A stretch of DNA of 54,645 nucleotides from Bacteroidota bacterium (lineage in GTDB: Bacteria; Bacteroidota; Ignavibacteria; UBA10030; UBA6906), in the NCBI GenBank assembly GCA_030835135.1, contig JAUQWO010000033.1:1-54645 (forward strand). Reading direction: 5' to 3'. The number at the start of each line of letters is the position of its first letter. Positions within the stretch are counted from its first letter, which is position 1. Shown piece after piece: positions 39,657-49,001 of the stretch. The notes under the pieces are model-generated. The model was not told where the DNA came from, made no database searches, and saw only the letters and a list, made by a program, of their open reading frames with translations. Position numbers and translations under genes: made by a program.

Positions 39657-41180
39657 CTATGAAGAGGACGGCACATCGTCCGCCGCCGGCTTCACGGAGC
39701 GCGCGCCCGGCATGGCGCGGACCAGACGCATGGCTGCGCTCCATTCGTGGGGTTCGAAGAAGCGGAGCAGATACAGCAGCACCACGAAGCCGGGTAGCAG
39801 TATCACCTTCACCAGGAGTGCCGTGGTCCCCCCTCCGGCCAGGATCGCCACGCAGGACACCGCACCCGCGGCGAGCGCGATCTTGCCCAGCCGCCCGAGT
39901 TCATACTGCACGGGATAGATCCGCTGGACGATGACGTACATCATCGCCGCCATCACGATGTAACTGACGAGCGTAGCGATCGCGGCACCCATCAGCCCAA
40001 ACGGCGGGATCAGGACATAGTTGGCAACGACGTGCAATGCCGCCGCGGTGAAGGTCACGAGCGGGAGCTTCCCGGTCTTCTTTTCGATGTAGATCCCGGC
40101 GATCAGATTGTTATAGATGCCGAGGAACACATATGCCAGAAGGATCACAGGGATGATATCCATCCCCTCCCAGAATCGTGGATCGATGATCGAGTGCCCG
40201 CCGAACACGGGCCACCGGACCATATCCGCAAGGAAGAAGCTCAGCAGGAGGAAGACGCAGGTCGCCACCAGCACGAAATAGGTCATCACCCGCGCAAAGA
40301 GCGGCCGGGCGTCCTCATCGCGGGCATGTTGCAGGAGGAAGGGGCGCCACGCAAAATCGAACATCGACACCATGAGCATCATGAAGATCCCCAGGCGGTA
40401 GTTCGCCTGGAAGATCCCGACATCCGCATCCCCGCGCAGGGAGGCAAGGATCGGGCGGTTGATCACCTGCAGCATCATGCCGGCGATGCCGGCCGGGACG
40501 GACGGGAGCCCGAACCGGAGAAGCGCAGGAAGGATCGTCCCGGGCCAGGACGGTACGAGATTCTGGATGATCGTCGGCAGGAGCAGCACCACGGTCAGAC
40601 CCGACGAGACAAGCCCGCTGATGAAGATGCCTTCCACACCCGTGTGCCAGTGGAACAGGAGCACGATGTTCGTGACGACATTCACGAGGATGCCAGCGAT
40701 CTTCACGCCCGCGAACATCCTGGCCCTCGAGGCCATACGCAACGCGGCGAAGGGGACGATGGACAGCGTGTCGAGGAGGAGGATACCCGCCCCCATCATG
40801 ACGAGGGACTCGAAACGGAGGGGTATCCCGGAGATCGCCGCAACGGGAGCATGGAAGATCGCGAGGAGTCCGGAGAAGAGGAGGCCACTGAGCGCGACGG
40901 CGATGAATGGCACGGTGAAGACCTGTTTCCGGTCCCCGAGCTCGAGGGTGGACACATACTTCATATATGCCCCCTCCATGCCATAGCCGTACACCACATT
41001 CAGGAATGCGATATAGGCGTACACCGTGGCCACGACACCCAGGTCGGCCGGGTTCAGGGCGTGCGTGTAGATGGGCGTGAGGACGAATGTCAGGAACCGG
41101 CCGAGGATCGTACTGATGCCGTACACCGCGGTGTCCGATCCGAGCCGTTTGATCCTGTCAAACCTGGGAGACGAAGTCAA
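39657..41180 (-). CDS. Polysaccharide flippase (MATE/PST family)
   Basis: A membrane protein of about 507 residues with 12-14 predicted helices, of the oligosaccharide/lipid flippase (Wzx/PST) type. It starts near KRLGSDTAVYGISTILGRFL and continues TPIYTHALNPADLGVVATVY, characteristic of this superfamily. It is the second such protein in the window; the other is at 53026. The start is uncertain: no ATG precedes the conserved N-terminus. TTG at 41180 overlapping the end of nadC by 23 bases is the best candidate; the frame is open further upstream inside nadC but that part has no homology. Confidence 0.85.
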   Translation of the reverse strand: MTSSPRFDRIKRLGSDTAVYGISTILGRFLTFVLTPIYTHALNPADLGVVATVYAYIAFLNVVYGYGMEGAYMKYVSTLELGDRKQVFTVPFIAVALSGLLFSGLLAIFHAPVAAISGIPLRFESLVMMGAGILLLDTLSIVPFAALRMASRARMFAGVKIAGILVNVVTNIVLLFHWHTGVEGIFISGLVSSGLTVVLLLPTIIQNLVPSWPGTILPALLRFGLPSVPAGIAGMMLQVINRPILASLRGDADVGIFQANYRLGIFMMLMVSMFDFAWRPFLLQHARDEDARPLFARVMTYFVLVATCVFLLLSFFLADMVRWPVFGGHSIIDPRFWEGMDIIPVILLAYVFLGIYNNLIAGIYIEKKTGKLPLVTFTAAALHVVANYVLIPPFGLMGAAIATLVSYIVMAAMMYVIVQRIYPVQYELGRLGKIALAAGAVSCVAILAGGGTTALLVKVILLPGFVVLLYLLRFFEPHEWSAAMRLVRAMPGARSVKPAADDVPSSS

Positions 41181-42018
41181 GGGAGATGTCCAGCGCCCGT
41201 ACGGAGTGAGTGAGTGCACCGACCGAGATGAGATCGACGCCGGTCTCGGCGACCGGCCTGATCGTGTCCAGCGTGATGCCGCCGGAGGCTTCCACCTCGA
41301 CGCGGTGGTCAATGACGAGTACTGCATCGCGCATGGCGGGGAGTGAGAAATTGTCCAGCATGATGCGGGAGATACCGGTGCAGGCGAGTGCTTCGCGGAC
41401 CTGTTCCAGCGACGTTGTCTCGACCTCGACCGGGATCCGGAGCGCATGGGCAGTGAGGTAGGCATTGCAGCGGCGCACCGCTTCCGTGATCCCACCCGCC
41501 GATGCGATATGATTGTCCTTGATGAGCACCATATCATCGAGCCCGAATCGATGATTCACGCCACCGCCTGCGCGTACCGCGGCCTTATCCAACACGCGGA
41601 GGCCGGGCACGGTCTTGCGTGTGTCCGTGATGCGCGCGTGTGTGCCACGGACGGCCTCCACATACCGACGGGTCATCGTCGCGATCCCGCTCATCCGTTG
41701 CAGGAGATTCAGTGCCGTACGCTCCGCGGTGAGAAGAGCGCGGGCGGAACCCCGGACGACCGCGATGACCTCGCCTGCCCGTACCCCCGCACCATCCTCG
41801 TAGCGAGGTCCGAAGACCGCGGATGGATCACAGTACTGAAAGACCAGTGCCGCGACATCGAGCCCGGCGATCGTCCCCGGCTCTTTGCACAGCAATTCTG
41901 CTACCCCGTGGGCATCCCCGGCGATCGTGGCATCGCCGGTGATGTCGCCCATGCCCGCATCTTCCCGGAGTGCATCTTCGATGATCCGGTGTACCCGGCC
42001 GTGCTCTTGCGTGTTCAT
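41158..42018 (-). CDS. nadC: Nicotinate-nucleotide pyrophosphorylase (carboxylating)
   Basis: Converts quinolinate and PRPP to nicotinate mononucleotide, the step after NadA. The 286-residue protein has LLTAERTALNLLQRMSGIAT, TRKTVPGLRVLDKAAVRAGG, NHRFGLDDMVLIKDNH, VEVETTSLEQ and EASGGITLDTI, the full series of quinolinate- and phosphate-binding motifs. ATG at 42018 overlaps the thioesterase stop (ATGA). Together with nadA at 17601 it shows that the organism makes NAD de novo. Confidence 0.96.
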   Translation of the reverse strand: MNTQEHGRVHRIIEDALREDAGMGDITGDATIAGDAHGVAELLCKEPGTIAGLDVAALVFQYCDPSAVFGPRYEDGAGVRAGEVIAVVRGSARALLTAERTALNLLQRMSGIATMTRRYVEAVRGTHARITDTRKTVPGLRVLDKAAVRAGGGVNHRFGLDDMVLIKDNHIASAGGITEAVRRCNAYLTAHALRIPVEVETTSLEQVREALACTGISRIMLDNFSLPAMRDAVLVIDHRVEVEASGGITLDTIRPVAETGVDLISVGALTHSVRALDISLDFVSQV

Positions 42019-42458
42019 GGATTCTTGCGTGTGTGCTTGGACGAACGGTCAGCGATCGCGGCGTCCAGGGTTTCGAGGAAGACAGCGGGGGCACGCGTCG
42101 GACGGCCTGTCTGAGCATTCAGGAAGCTATGAATGGTATACCCTGTGGCGATCAACTCGTTCCGGTCCGCATTGTAGACCTCGTAGTCCAACCGTACGCG
42201 GGCCACGGGACGGGCCGGCAGGATCGTGACGACATGCAGCAGGTCATCATAATGCGCGGACCGTTTGTATTCGGCATGCGCTTCGATCACCGGCAGCAGG
42301 AATCCCATGCTTTCCAGTGTCGCGTACGGAAGGCCGACACTTCGCAGCAGATCCGAGCGGCCCTGTTCGAAATACTCGAAGTAGACCCCGTAGTAAGCGA
42401 ACTTCATCTGATCCGTGTCGGCGTACCGGACACGCAGATCCGTTTCATACCGCAGCAT
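42015..42458 (-). CDS. Acyl-CoA thioesterase, hot-dog fold (YbgC/FadM type)
   Basis: A 147-residue single hot-dog domain of the 4-hydroxybenzoyl-CoA thioesterase family. The catalytic-loop region is RVRYADTDQMKFAYYGVYFEYFEQGR, read in parts, with the conserved Asp-x-x-x-x-x-x-Tyr-Tyr/His environment; the usual His after Gly/Asp is replaced by Tyr here. The remaining strands (VIEAHAEYKRSAHYDDLL and RVRLDYEVYN) are typical. Between accA and nadC, a role in trimming acyl-CoA or acyl-ACP is possible but not shown. Confidence 0.88.
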   Translation of the reverse strand: MLRYETDLRVRYADTDQMKFAYYGVYFEYFEQGRSDLLRSVGLPYATLESMGFLLPVIEAHAEYKRSAHYDDLLHVVTILPARPVARVRLDYEVYNADRNELIATGYTIHSFLNAQTGRPTRAPAVFLETLDAAIADRSSKHTRKNP

Positions 42459-42468
42459 AGGCTATTCC

Positions 42469-43419
42469 CTATCCTACCGTCACGCCCATCCGGGAAAATT
42501 TGTCGATGCGCCGTTCGACGAGCTTCTCCGGTTTCAATTTCTTCAGCGCCTTGAGCTCCTGCAGCAGCGTTTCTTTGAGGATCGCGGCCATCTGCTGATG
42601 GTCGCGATGGGCCCCGCCGAGCGGTTCCGGAACGATCGCATCGATGATCCCCTGCTTCTTCAGATCGGGAGCCGTCAGTTGCAGCGCTTCCGCGGCCTGT
42701 TCCTTGTATTCCCAGCTCCGCCACAGGATGCTCGAACACGACTCCGGCGAGATCACGGAGTACCATGCATACTCGAGCATCAGGATCCTGTCGCCGATGC
42801 CGAGACCCAGCGCACCACCCGAAGCACCTTCGCCGATGATCACGACGATGATGGGAACCCTGAGCCGTGCCATTTCAAACAGGTTGCGCGCGATCGCTTC
42901 CGCCTGTCCCCGCTCTTCCGCTTCGAGACCCGGAAATGCCCCGGGGGTATCCAGCAGGGTGATCACCGGACGGCCGAACTTCTCCGCCAGCTTCATCAGG
43001 CGCATTGCCTTGCGGTATCCTTCCGGGTTCGGCATACCGAAGTTACGGTACACATTGGATTTCGTGTCGCGTCCCTTCTGTTGCCCCATGATCATGACGG
43101 AGGTGTCGCCGATCCGGGCAAGGCCGCCGACGATCGCCTTATCGTCTTTGAAGGCACGGTCGCCATGCAACTCCACGAAATCCGTGGTCATCAATTGGAT
43201 GTAGTCCAGGGTGTACGGACGATCCGCATGCCGTGCCATCTGCACCTTTTGCCACCGCGTCAGGCCAGAGTAGACGCTCTGCTGGAGTTGCCGGACGCGC
43301 TTTTCGATGCGCGCGATCTCCTGGGCGATGTCCGGATTGTCCGCATACCGGCGCATCTCTTCCACTTTCTTCTCGAGTTCAAGGATCGGTTTCTCGAAGT
43401 CGAGTATCATTTTTGCCAT
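42469..43419 (-). CDS. accA: Acetyl-CoA carboxylase carboxyltransferase subunit alpha
   Basis: The alpha subunit transfers the carboxyl group from biotin to acetyl-CoA to form malonyl-CoA. All of the 316-residue family profile is present: [16 protein letters not shown] coil at the start, [80 protein letters not shown] and [13 protein letters not shown]. It overlaps the end of the GT2-PGT fusion gene by 13 bases, linking fatty acid synthesis to the polysaccharide operon. accD is elsewhere. Confidence 0.96.
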   Translation of the reverse strand: MAKMILDFEKPILELEKKVEEMRRYADNPDIAQEIARIEKRVRQLQQSVYSGLTRWQKVQMARHADRPYTLDYIQLMTTDFVELHGDRAFKDDKAIVGGLARIGDTSVMIMGQQKGRDTKSNVYRNFGMPNPEGYRKAMRLMKLAEKFGRPVITLLDTPGAFPGLEAEERGQAEAIARNLFEMARLRVPIIVVIIGEGASGGALGLGIGDRILMLEYAWYSVISPESCSSILWRSWEYKEQAAEALQLTAPDLKKQGIIDAIVPEPLGGAHRDHQQMAAILKETLLQELKALKKLKPEKLVERRIDKFSRMGVTVG

Positions 43420-45437
43420 GGGTGGTCTCCCTCTCGTCTGAGCAACTGCAACACTGCCTTGAGCATGATCTCCACATCCAGCACGAATGACTGATTCTTC
43501 GCGTAGTACAGTTCATAGCGCTCGCGCTCGTCCGCGGGCAGGTCTGCGCGAAGATTGACCTGCACGAGTCCGGTCAGACCCCGGAGACCGAGATACGGTC
43601 CCCCTCTCTGCCCGCGGCCCACCGCATCGGTCTCCACGCCCACGAAGCTCCGCGCACCTGCGGCGATCTCGCCGAGTGCCGCAATGAACACGTCGAGTGA
43701 GCCTCCACGGCGGACGATCCCGACCGCCCGCAACAGTGTGTGCGCCGGAACCAGCACGACAAGCAGGAGGACCGAGAGGACGAAGTCGAACAGACGCTTG
43801 ACCGCCCTGTTGGCCGGACGATGGATATTGTACTCGATCTCCACCAGCGGCAACGGGTCAAGGTCATCGATGCGGGTCTTCCCGATGATCGCTTCCAGAC
43901 TCGTCGGGACCAGCCGGAAGTTCACGTCTCGCCGTGTGCTGCGGCCGATCACTCCGAGGATGCCCGCGTACGACAGCTCGTCGGTAGAGAAGATCACATC
44001 GGTGATCCGGCGCTCATCGATCACCTTTCCCACATTTTCCACACTCCCGACGATCTCCACGCCGGCAACACTCTCCCCGATCCGGGCGCTCGTCGTATCG
44101 ATGAACCCGATCACATCATAGCCGTCGTCGACCCTGGCCCGCAGCTTCCGGAGCACCTCCTGACCGCTCGCGCCACATCCCACGATCAGGGTCCGGCTGC
44201 CGAAGAGGGTCTTGTCGCTACTCCCCTCCGAACCGCGCTTCCCCCATGCACGCACGACGAGACGCCACCCGGGGAGGAGGACCAGCGACAGCATGCCGGA
44301 GATCAGGACGACCGCCCTGCTGAATGCGAACGTCTTCGCAAAGAACACCATGGCTGAGATCACGAAGTATCCCAGCACGACGGTGACGGCAGCCCGGAAC
44401 GCAGCAAGCCGGTGCGTCGAATACAAGCGCGACGCAGCACCGATGAGCACGACCATCAGACCCGGAACCGTCCAGACGATCGGGTATGCATATGCAGGAT
44501 AGGAAAAAATATGTCCGAAGTACAGCCACTCTGCCGCGATCATGGCCAGCGCAACGAGGACGAGATCGAGGACCCCCGAGAGGAGCGGTTGAAGGGCCCG
44601 GCTCACCCACGCCGCAGCTGCCCGGAGAAAGATGCCCAGACGCAAGAACAGCACGCCGGTCCGGGACCGGCTGAAGTGCTTCTGAACGAACAGGACCATC
44701 GCCCCGTAGAACACGCGCACTTCATCGAGGTTGCTGCGCCGCGTGCTCTCCCCTTTGAAATGGATGATGCGTGTCGCGTGCACATAGGAGACACGCCATC
44801 CGGCCTGCTTCACGCGGTAACACCAATCGAGGTCTTCACCGTACATGAAGAACGCCTCGTCCAGTCCGCCGATCTTCTCATAGACCTCGCGGCGCAGCAT
44901 CATGAATGAACCGCTCACCGCATCCACTTCGTACGATGCATCAGGGTCGAGATACGTGAGATTGTACCGGCCGAACCACTGCGAGCGGGGGAAGAGCGCG
45001 CTCAGTCCGATGGTCTTCGTGAATGCCACCCAGGGCGTCGGGAAGCTCCGGCGGCAGGGCAACTGGAAGGAGCCATCCGGGTTCAGGATCTTGCACCCGG
45101 CCAAACCGACGGCGGGATGTGTCTCCAGGAATTCCATCATCACGCGGAAGGTATCTTCCTGGACGATCGTGTCCGGATTGATCAGCAACAGATAGCGTCC
45201 GCGTGCTTCACGCAACGCGAGATTGTTCGCCCGGGCGAACCCGAGGTTCTCGGCGCTCTCAATCAGCCGAACGCCAGGGAACTTTGCACGGACCATCTCT
45301 GCCGAACCATCGTCCGATGCGTTATCCACCACAATGATCTCGCCCTTCATCCCCTCCAGCGCACGTCCGATCGACGTCAGCGCATTCTCCAGGAACTGGC
45401 GGACATTGTAGTTGACGATGATGACGGAGAGGTCCAT
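43407..45437 (-). CDS. GT2 glycosyltransferase fused to degenerate PGT
   Basis: A 676-residue fusion. Residues 1-240 are a WbbL-like rhamnosyltransferase-type GT2: [31 protein letters not shown] near 85-90, and [20 protein letters not shown]. Residues 285-395 hold about four membrane helices. Residues 413-530 are a Rossmann-like domain ([23 protein letters not shown]) as in WbaP-type phosphotransferases. The tail 545-676 keeps the PGT membrane hairpin ([17 protein letters not shown]) and end ([29 protein letters not shown]). It lacks the catalytic stretch with KFRSM and the Asp-Glu pair seen in the intact PGT at 48998. The PGT half is thus probably inactive and may anchor or regulate. Confidence 0.85.
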   Translation of the reverse strand: MDLSVIIVNYNVRQFLENALTSIGRALEGMKGEIIVVDNASDDGSAEMVRAKFPGVRLIESAENLGFARANNLALREARGRYLLLINPDTIVQEDTFRVMMEFLETHPAVGLAGCKILNPDGSFQLPCRRSFPTPWVAFTKTIGLSALFPRSQWFGRYNLTYLDPDASYEVDAVSGSFMMLRREVYEKIGGLDEAFFMYGEDLDWCYRVKQAGWRVSYVHATRIIHFKGESTRRSNLDEVRVFYGAMVLFVQKHFSRSRTGVLFLRLGIFLRAAAAWVSRALQPLLSGVLDLVLVALAMIAAEWLYFGHIFSYPAYAYPIVWTVPGLMVVLIGAASRLYSTHRLAAFRAAVTVVLGYFVISAMVFFAKTFAFSRAVVLISGMLSLVLLPGWRLVVRAWGKRGSEGSSDKTLFGSRTLIVGCGASGQEVLRKLRARVDDGYDVIGFIDTTSARIGESVAGVEIVGSVENVGKVIDERRITDVIFSTDELSYAGILGVIGRSTRRDVNFRLVPTSLEAIIGKTRIDDLDPLPLVEIEYNIHRPANRAVKRLFDFVLSVLLLVVLVPAHTLLRAVGIVRRGGSLDVFIAALGEIAAGARSFVGVETDAVGRGQRGGPYLGLRGLTGLVQVNLRADLPADERERYELYYAKNQSFVLDVEIMLKAVLQLLRREGDHPWQK

Positions 45438-45444
45438 GGAACGA

Positions 45445-46182
45445 TCAGAGCCTGCCGATCAGACTGCGCAACCGCAATTTCCACAACATGAACAGGGCCT
45501 CATAGACGATCGAGCGCGACATCTTGGAGAACCCCGAGCGCCGATCGTGGAAGACGATCGGGATCTCGACCAGGTGGAATCCTTTCTTCCACGCCTTGTA
45601 GCTCATCTCGATCTGAAAGGCATAGCCGTTCGAGCGGATCCGGTCGAGGTTGATGGCCTCCAACACCCGACGGTGGTAGCACTTGAACCCGCCGGTTGCA
45701 TCATGCAGGGGGAGACCGATCATGAAGCGGGTATAGACATTGGCAAAATAACTGAGAAGGAGTCGCTTGATCGGCCAGTTCAGTACCCGCACGCCATTCG
45801 TGTACCGGGAACCTATCACGAGGTCCGCTGTTTCCGAGGTCTTCAGGAAGTTCGTGATCTCGGCCGGATCATGCGAAAAATCCGCATCCATCTCGAAGAT
45901 CAGGTCGTAGCGGTTCTTGATCGCGAACTTGAACCCTTCCACATAGGCGGTCCCAAGGCCCATCTTCCCCGGACGTTCCAGCAGATGGACCCGCTGCGAA
46001 TCCTTCTGCATCTCCTTCACAAGGGCTGCCGTGCCATCGGGAGACCCGTCGTCCACGATGAGCACATCGATGAAGGGCGCCTGGGCAAGGATGGTCGGGA
46101 TCAGACGGGGCACATTGTCGGCCTCGTCATACGTCGGAACGACGACCAGTGCCCGGATGCCGTGTGACTCAGCGGCCTGCAT
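45445..46182 (-). CDS. Polyprenyl-phosphate mannose synthase-like GT2
   Basis: A 245-residue GT2 enzyme of the Dpm1/Ppm1 type, which moves mannose or a related sugar from a nucleotide donor to polyprenyl phosphate. Motifs are ALVVVPTYDEADNVPRLI, DVLIVDDGSPDGTA, DLIFEMDADFSHDP with the donor-binding Asp-x-Asp, and DLVIGSRYTNG; the loop TGGFKCYHRRVLEAI is also typical. No C-terminal membrane helices are present, as in the soluble Dpm1 form. ATG at 46182 lies inside the end of the aminotransferase gene (14-base overlap). The lipid-linked sugar could feed the locus or protein glycosylation. Confidence 0.9.
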   Translation of the reverse strand: MQAAESHGIRALVVVPTYDEADNVPRLIPTILAQAPFIDVLIVDDGSPDGTAALVKEMQKDSQRVHLLERPGKMGLGTAYVEGFKFAIKNRYDLIFEMDADFSHDPAEITNFLKTSETADLVIGSRYTNGVRVLNWPIKRLLLSYFANVYTRFMIGLPLHDATGGFKCYHRRVLEAINLDRIRSNGYAFQIEMSYKAWKKGFHLVEIPIVFHDRRSGFSKMSRSIVYEALFMLWKLRLRSLIGRL

Positions 46183-47275
46183 AGAACTCCCTGATGGTGG
46201 TGCACACAAATTGCTGTTGTTCTTCGGTCAGCTCGGTATGCATCGGCAGCGAGAGCACCTCGCGGGTTGCCTGCTCGGTGACCGGGAAATCCCCTTCCCG
46301 ATACCCGGACATGGCGAAGGCCTTCTGCAGGTGCAGCGGCACCGGATAGTAGATGGCGTGCGGAATGCCCTTCTCCTTCAAACGCTGATCCAGACCATCC
46401 CGTTCCGGAACGCGGATCGTATACTGATGGAAGATGTGTTCCCCTTCCGGAGCGATGAACGGTGTCACCACCGGGGTCCCGGCCAGGAGTGCTGTGTAGC
46501 GTGCGGCAGCGCGACGCCGCTCGGCATTCCAGGCATCCAGGTGCTTCGCTTTCACACGAAGGATCGCGGCCTGGATCGTATCCAACCGGCTGTTCACGCC
46601 GAGGACCTCGTGGTAATAGCGGACGCGCGATCCGTGCGCGGCGATCATGCGCAACCGGTCGGCAAGCGCCGGGTCACTCGTCACGATCATGCCGCCGTCC
46701 CCGAACGCTCCCAGGTTCTTGCTGGGGAAGAAGCTGATGCAGCCGCAATCACCGATCGCACAGACCTTTGTGCCGCGGTACGATGCGCCCAGACCCTGTG
46801 CGGCATCCTCGATCACCTTGAGTCCGCGCGCTCGGGCGATGGCCATGATCGCGTCCATTTCTGCCGGCTGGCCGTACAGGTGCACCGGGATGATCGCCTT
46901 CGTCTTCGGGGTGATCGCAGCCTCGATCTTCGCAGGATCGATGTTGTACGTCCGGGGATCGATATCCACGTACACCGGTCGTGCCCCGAGGATCCCGATC
47001 GTCTCTGCCGTCGCCACGAACGTGAACGGCGAGGTGATGACCTCGTCGCCGGGCCCGATGTTCATCGCCATCATCGCGATCTGCAGAGCATCGGTACCCG
47101 ATGCACACGCCACCGCATGCTTCACGCCGAGGTAGGCAGCGATCTCCTGTTCGAGGTCGGCAACATCCTTACCCATGATGAACTGGCCCGACGCCAGGAC
47201 GCGGTGGATCGCCTCATCGACCTCGGTCTTGATCTTCGCATATTGTCCGACGACATCCACCATTTGCATGTTCAT
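46169..47275 (-). CDS. DegT/DnrJ/EryC1/StrS sugar aminotransferase
   Basis: PLP-dependent enzyme of 368 residues that aminates a nucleotide-linked keto-sugar. The PLP lysine is Lys186 in SFFPSKNLGAFGDGG; other family marks are ACASGTDALQIAMMA, SPFTFVATAETI, VHLYGQPAEMD, VIEDAAQGLGASYRG and the H-Q-Y-T-I-R region. The pattern is closest to WbpE/WlbC-type enzymes that make 3-amino-glucuronate sugars, but substrate is inferred. ATG at 47275 is supported by GGAG 6-7 nt upstream. The amino sugar presumably enters the polysaccharide built by this locus. Confidence 0.92.
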   Translation of the reverse strand: MNMQMVDVVGQYAKIKTEVDEAIHRVLASGQFIMGKDVADLEQEIAAYLGVKHAVACASGTDALQIAMMAMNIGPGDEVITSPFTFVATAETIGILGARPVYVDIDPRTYNIDPAKIEAAITPKTKAIIPVHLYGQPAEMDAIMAIARARGLKVIEDAAQGLGASYRGTKVCAIGDCGCISFFPSKNLGAFGDGGMIVTSDPALADRLRMIAAHGSRVRYYHEVLGVNSRLDTIQAAILRVKAKHLDAWNAERRRAAARYTALLAGTPVVTPFIAPEGEHIFHQYTIRVPERDGLDQRLKEKGIPHAIYYPVPLHLQKAFAMSGYREGDFPVTEQATREVLSLPMHTELTEEQQQFVCTTIREFYAGR

Positions 47276-47333
47276 GGTCCACTCCAGTCTGGTCTCAGCT
47301 TCGTTCACACGGTACTATCTTGAATCAGGCATC

Positions 47334-49001
47334 TCAGAACTCCATCCGGACACCCGCCCGCAGACCCACCGTCGACATCCCCGCGGGAATGGATGGTGCG
47401 ACGCGGTGCAGCCATTCGACGCTCCCGCTGAGGAACATCTCGCGGATAGGTTCATACTCCGCCGCAACGGTCAGCCGGGTGATCGTCTCCTTCACGCCGT
47501 CCAGAAAGAGTGCCTCCTCCGGATCGATCGCCCGATGGCCCTGCAGGACGGAACCGCCGACATTTCGGAGGAGCGAATCGCCCGCCATCTCATTCATCCC
47601 ATGCCTGCGGTACGCAGCCTGCGCACGCAGGCGGAGCCAGGGCGACGTGGTCCAGCGCACCTCGGCCATCAGCTCATCCGCATTGGGCGGCACGCCTGTG
47701 CCCAGGCCGATGGTGTTGTGCGAAAAATCGTTTCCCGCGACGCGGTTGCTGTACACATAGGGCTCGACCCTCTGGTACTCCAGGATCATGTCCACGTCGT
47801 TCCACCCCAGCAGGTTGGTTGCGCTGACCCCTGCCTGCCAGGCGAACTCATTCCCCCACCACCCCGTGCCCATACGCGAGATCATGATGTCATCGATGAC
47901 CCACATGCCGTAGCACTTCCATCCCGCGGTCGGGAAGACCTCCACGTCAAAGGCCAGCAACGCGTTATCCCGGTCACGCAACTGATGTTCCGCGGACTTG
48001 AAGAAGTTCACGGGGATCAGGTATGCATATTCCGGCGTGAGGCGCTGATACACGACCATCTCATTCACCCCCACGTTCATCAAATCGAAGAGGGAGAACT
48101 GAAAACGATGGAGTGCGAGATATTTCGACGCGTCCGCGGGTGCCCCCACGATGAGCCCGCTTCCCTCGCGGTCCGCGGCGAGGATCGCACCGTGGAGGAA
48201 GAAGAACCGGAACGTCTTGTAGCGGGCATCGACGCTGACGAAGTCCATTGCCGGAGCATTGCCGGACAACAGCAGCCGGTCTCCATACCCCGTGCCCACG
48301 GACGTGAACTCCCGTCCGAACTGTATGCCTGCCCAACCGAACGAGTACCGGAGGTATGCCTCCGTCATATCGAAGTTCGCACTCTCGAGGTCGTTGAACT
48401 TCACATTCGCCGCCAGGTGCGGATCGGCCAGTGCCAATGCGCGGTTCCCGAGCATGACGCCATTGGTCGCCTGCAACATGTAACCCAGACGGCCGGCAAG
48501 TGTCCCGCGGAATCTCCCCCCGATGGTCCCGAGTGTGGCATCCGTGGCTCTGGATGCACTGTGGATCGAGCGATACTCGACCGACGCAAGCAGATCCACC
48601 ACAAGTGACGCCGCGCTGTCCATGACGGCGAACAGATGCTTCTCCCTGTCCGACACCAGTCCCTCTGCCAGCGCAGTCAGTGAGGTCTGCTCTCCGAGGA
48701 TCACCACATCGCGGTCCAGTCGTTCCCCGAGATCTGCTGCGAATTCGGTCCTGAATTTCTCGACCGTTGCACGCTCAACGCGTGTGAGCGAGCCGCGGTG
48801 CGCCCACGCCGAATCCAGAAGTCGCGCGGCTTCTCTCCGTTCGATGGGACGGACCACAACACTTTCCAGGGGTAGCACGCCGCGAACGCCGAGCCGGTCG
48901 ATGAAGTCGTGGACCGGGTGGGCGAACGGCACGTGCTCGACGTGCTGGGCCGACGCCAGCGATCCGGCCAGGACGAGCAACGACAGGATCCGCCGGATCA
49001 C
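47334..49001 (-). CDS. Wzi-like capsule assembly outer-membrane protein
   Basis: A 555-residue exported protein: signal peptide ILSLLVLAGSLASA, then an alpha-helical region (about 20-115) and a long series of amphipathic strands ending RAGVRMEF with the C-terminal Phe of a beta-barrel. The helical N-domain plus barrel order, the WAGIQFGREF strand and FNDLESANFDMTEAYLRY fit the capsule assembly Wzi family. In E. coli, Wzi binds polysaccharide at the outer surface. Its place in the polysaccharide locus supports this. It starts with GTG at 49001 overlapping the PGT stop (GTGA). Confidence 0.82.
   Translation of the reverse strand: MIRRILSLLVLAGSLASAQHVEHVPFAHPVHDFIDRLGVRGVLPLESVVVRPIERREAARLLDSAWAHRGSLTRVERATVEKFRTEFAADLGERLDRDVVILGEQTSLTALAEGLVSDREKHLFAVMDSAASLVVDLLASVEYRSIHSASRATDATLGTIGGRFRGTLAGRLGYMLQATNGVMLGNRALALADPHLAANVKFNDLESANFDMTEAYLRYSFGWAGIQFGREFTSVGTGYGDRLLLSGNAPAMDFVSVDARYKTFRFFFLHGAILAADREGSGLIVGAPADASKYLALHRFQFSLFDLMNVGVNEMVVYQRLTPEYAYLIPVNFFKSAEHQLRDRDNALLAFDVEVFPTAGWKCYGMWVIDDIMISRMGTGWWGNEFAWQAGVSATNLLGWNDVDMILEYQRVEPYVYSNRVAGNDFSHNTIGLGTGVPPNADELMAEVRWTTSPWLRLRAQAAYRRHGMNEMAGDSLLRNVGGSVLQGHRAIDPEEALFLDGVKETITRLTVAAEYEPIREMFLSGSVEWLHRVAPSIPAGMSTVGLRAGVRMEF

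Noticed and set aside
41181-41537. N-terminal extension of the 39657 flippase into nadC
   Set aside because: The 119 extra residues are the nadC sequence in another frame, rich in Arg, Ser and Pro, without homology to flippases.
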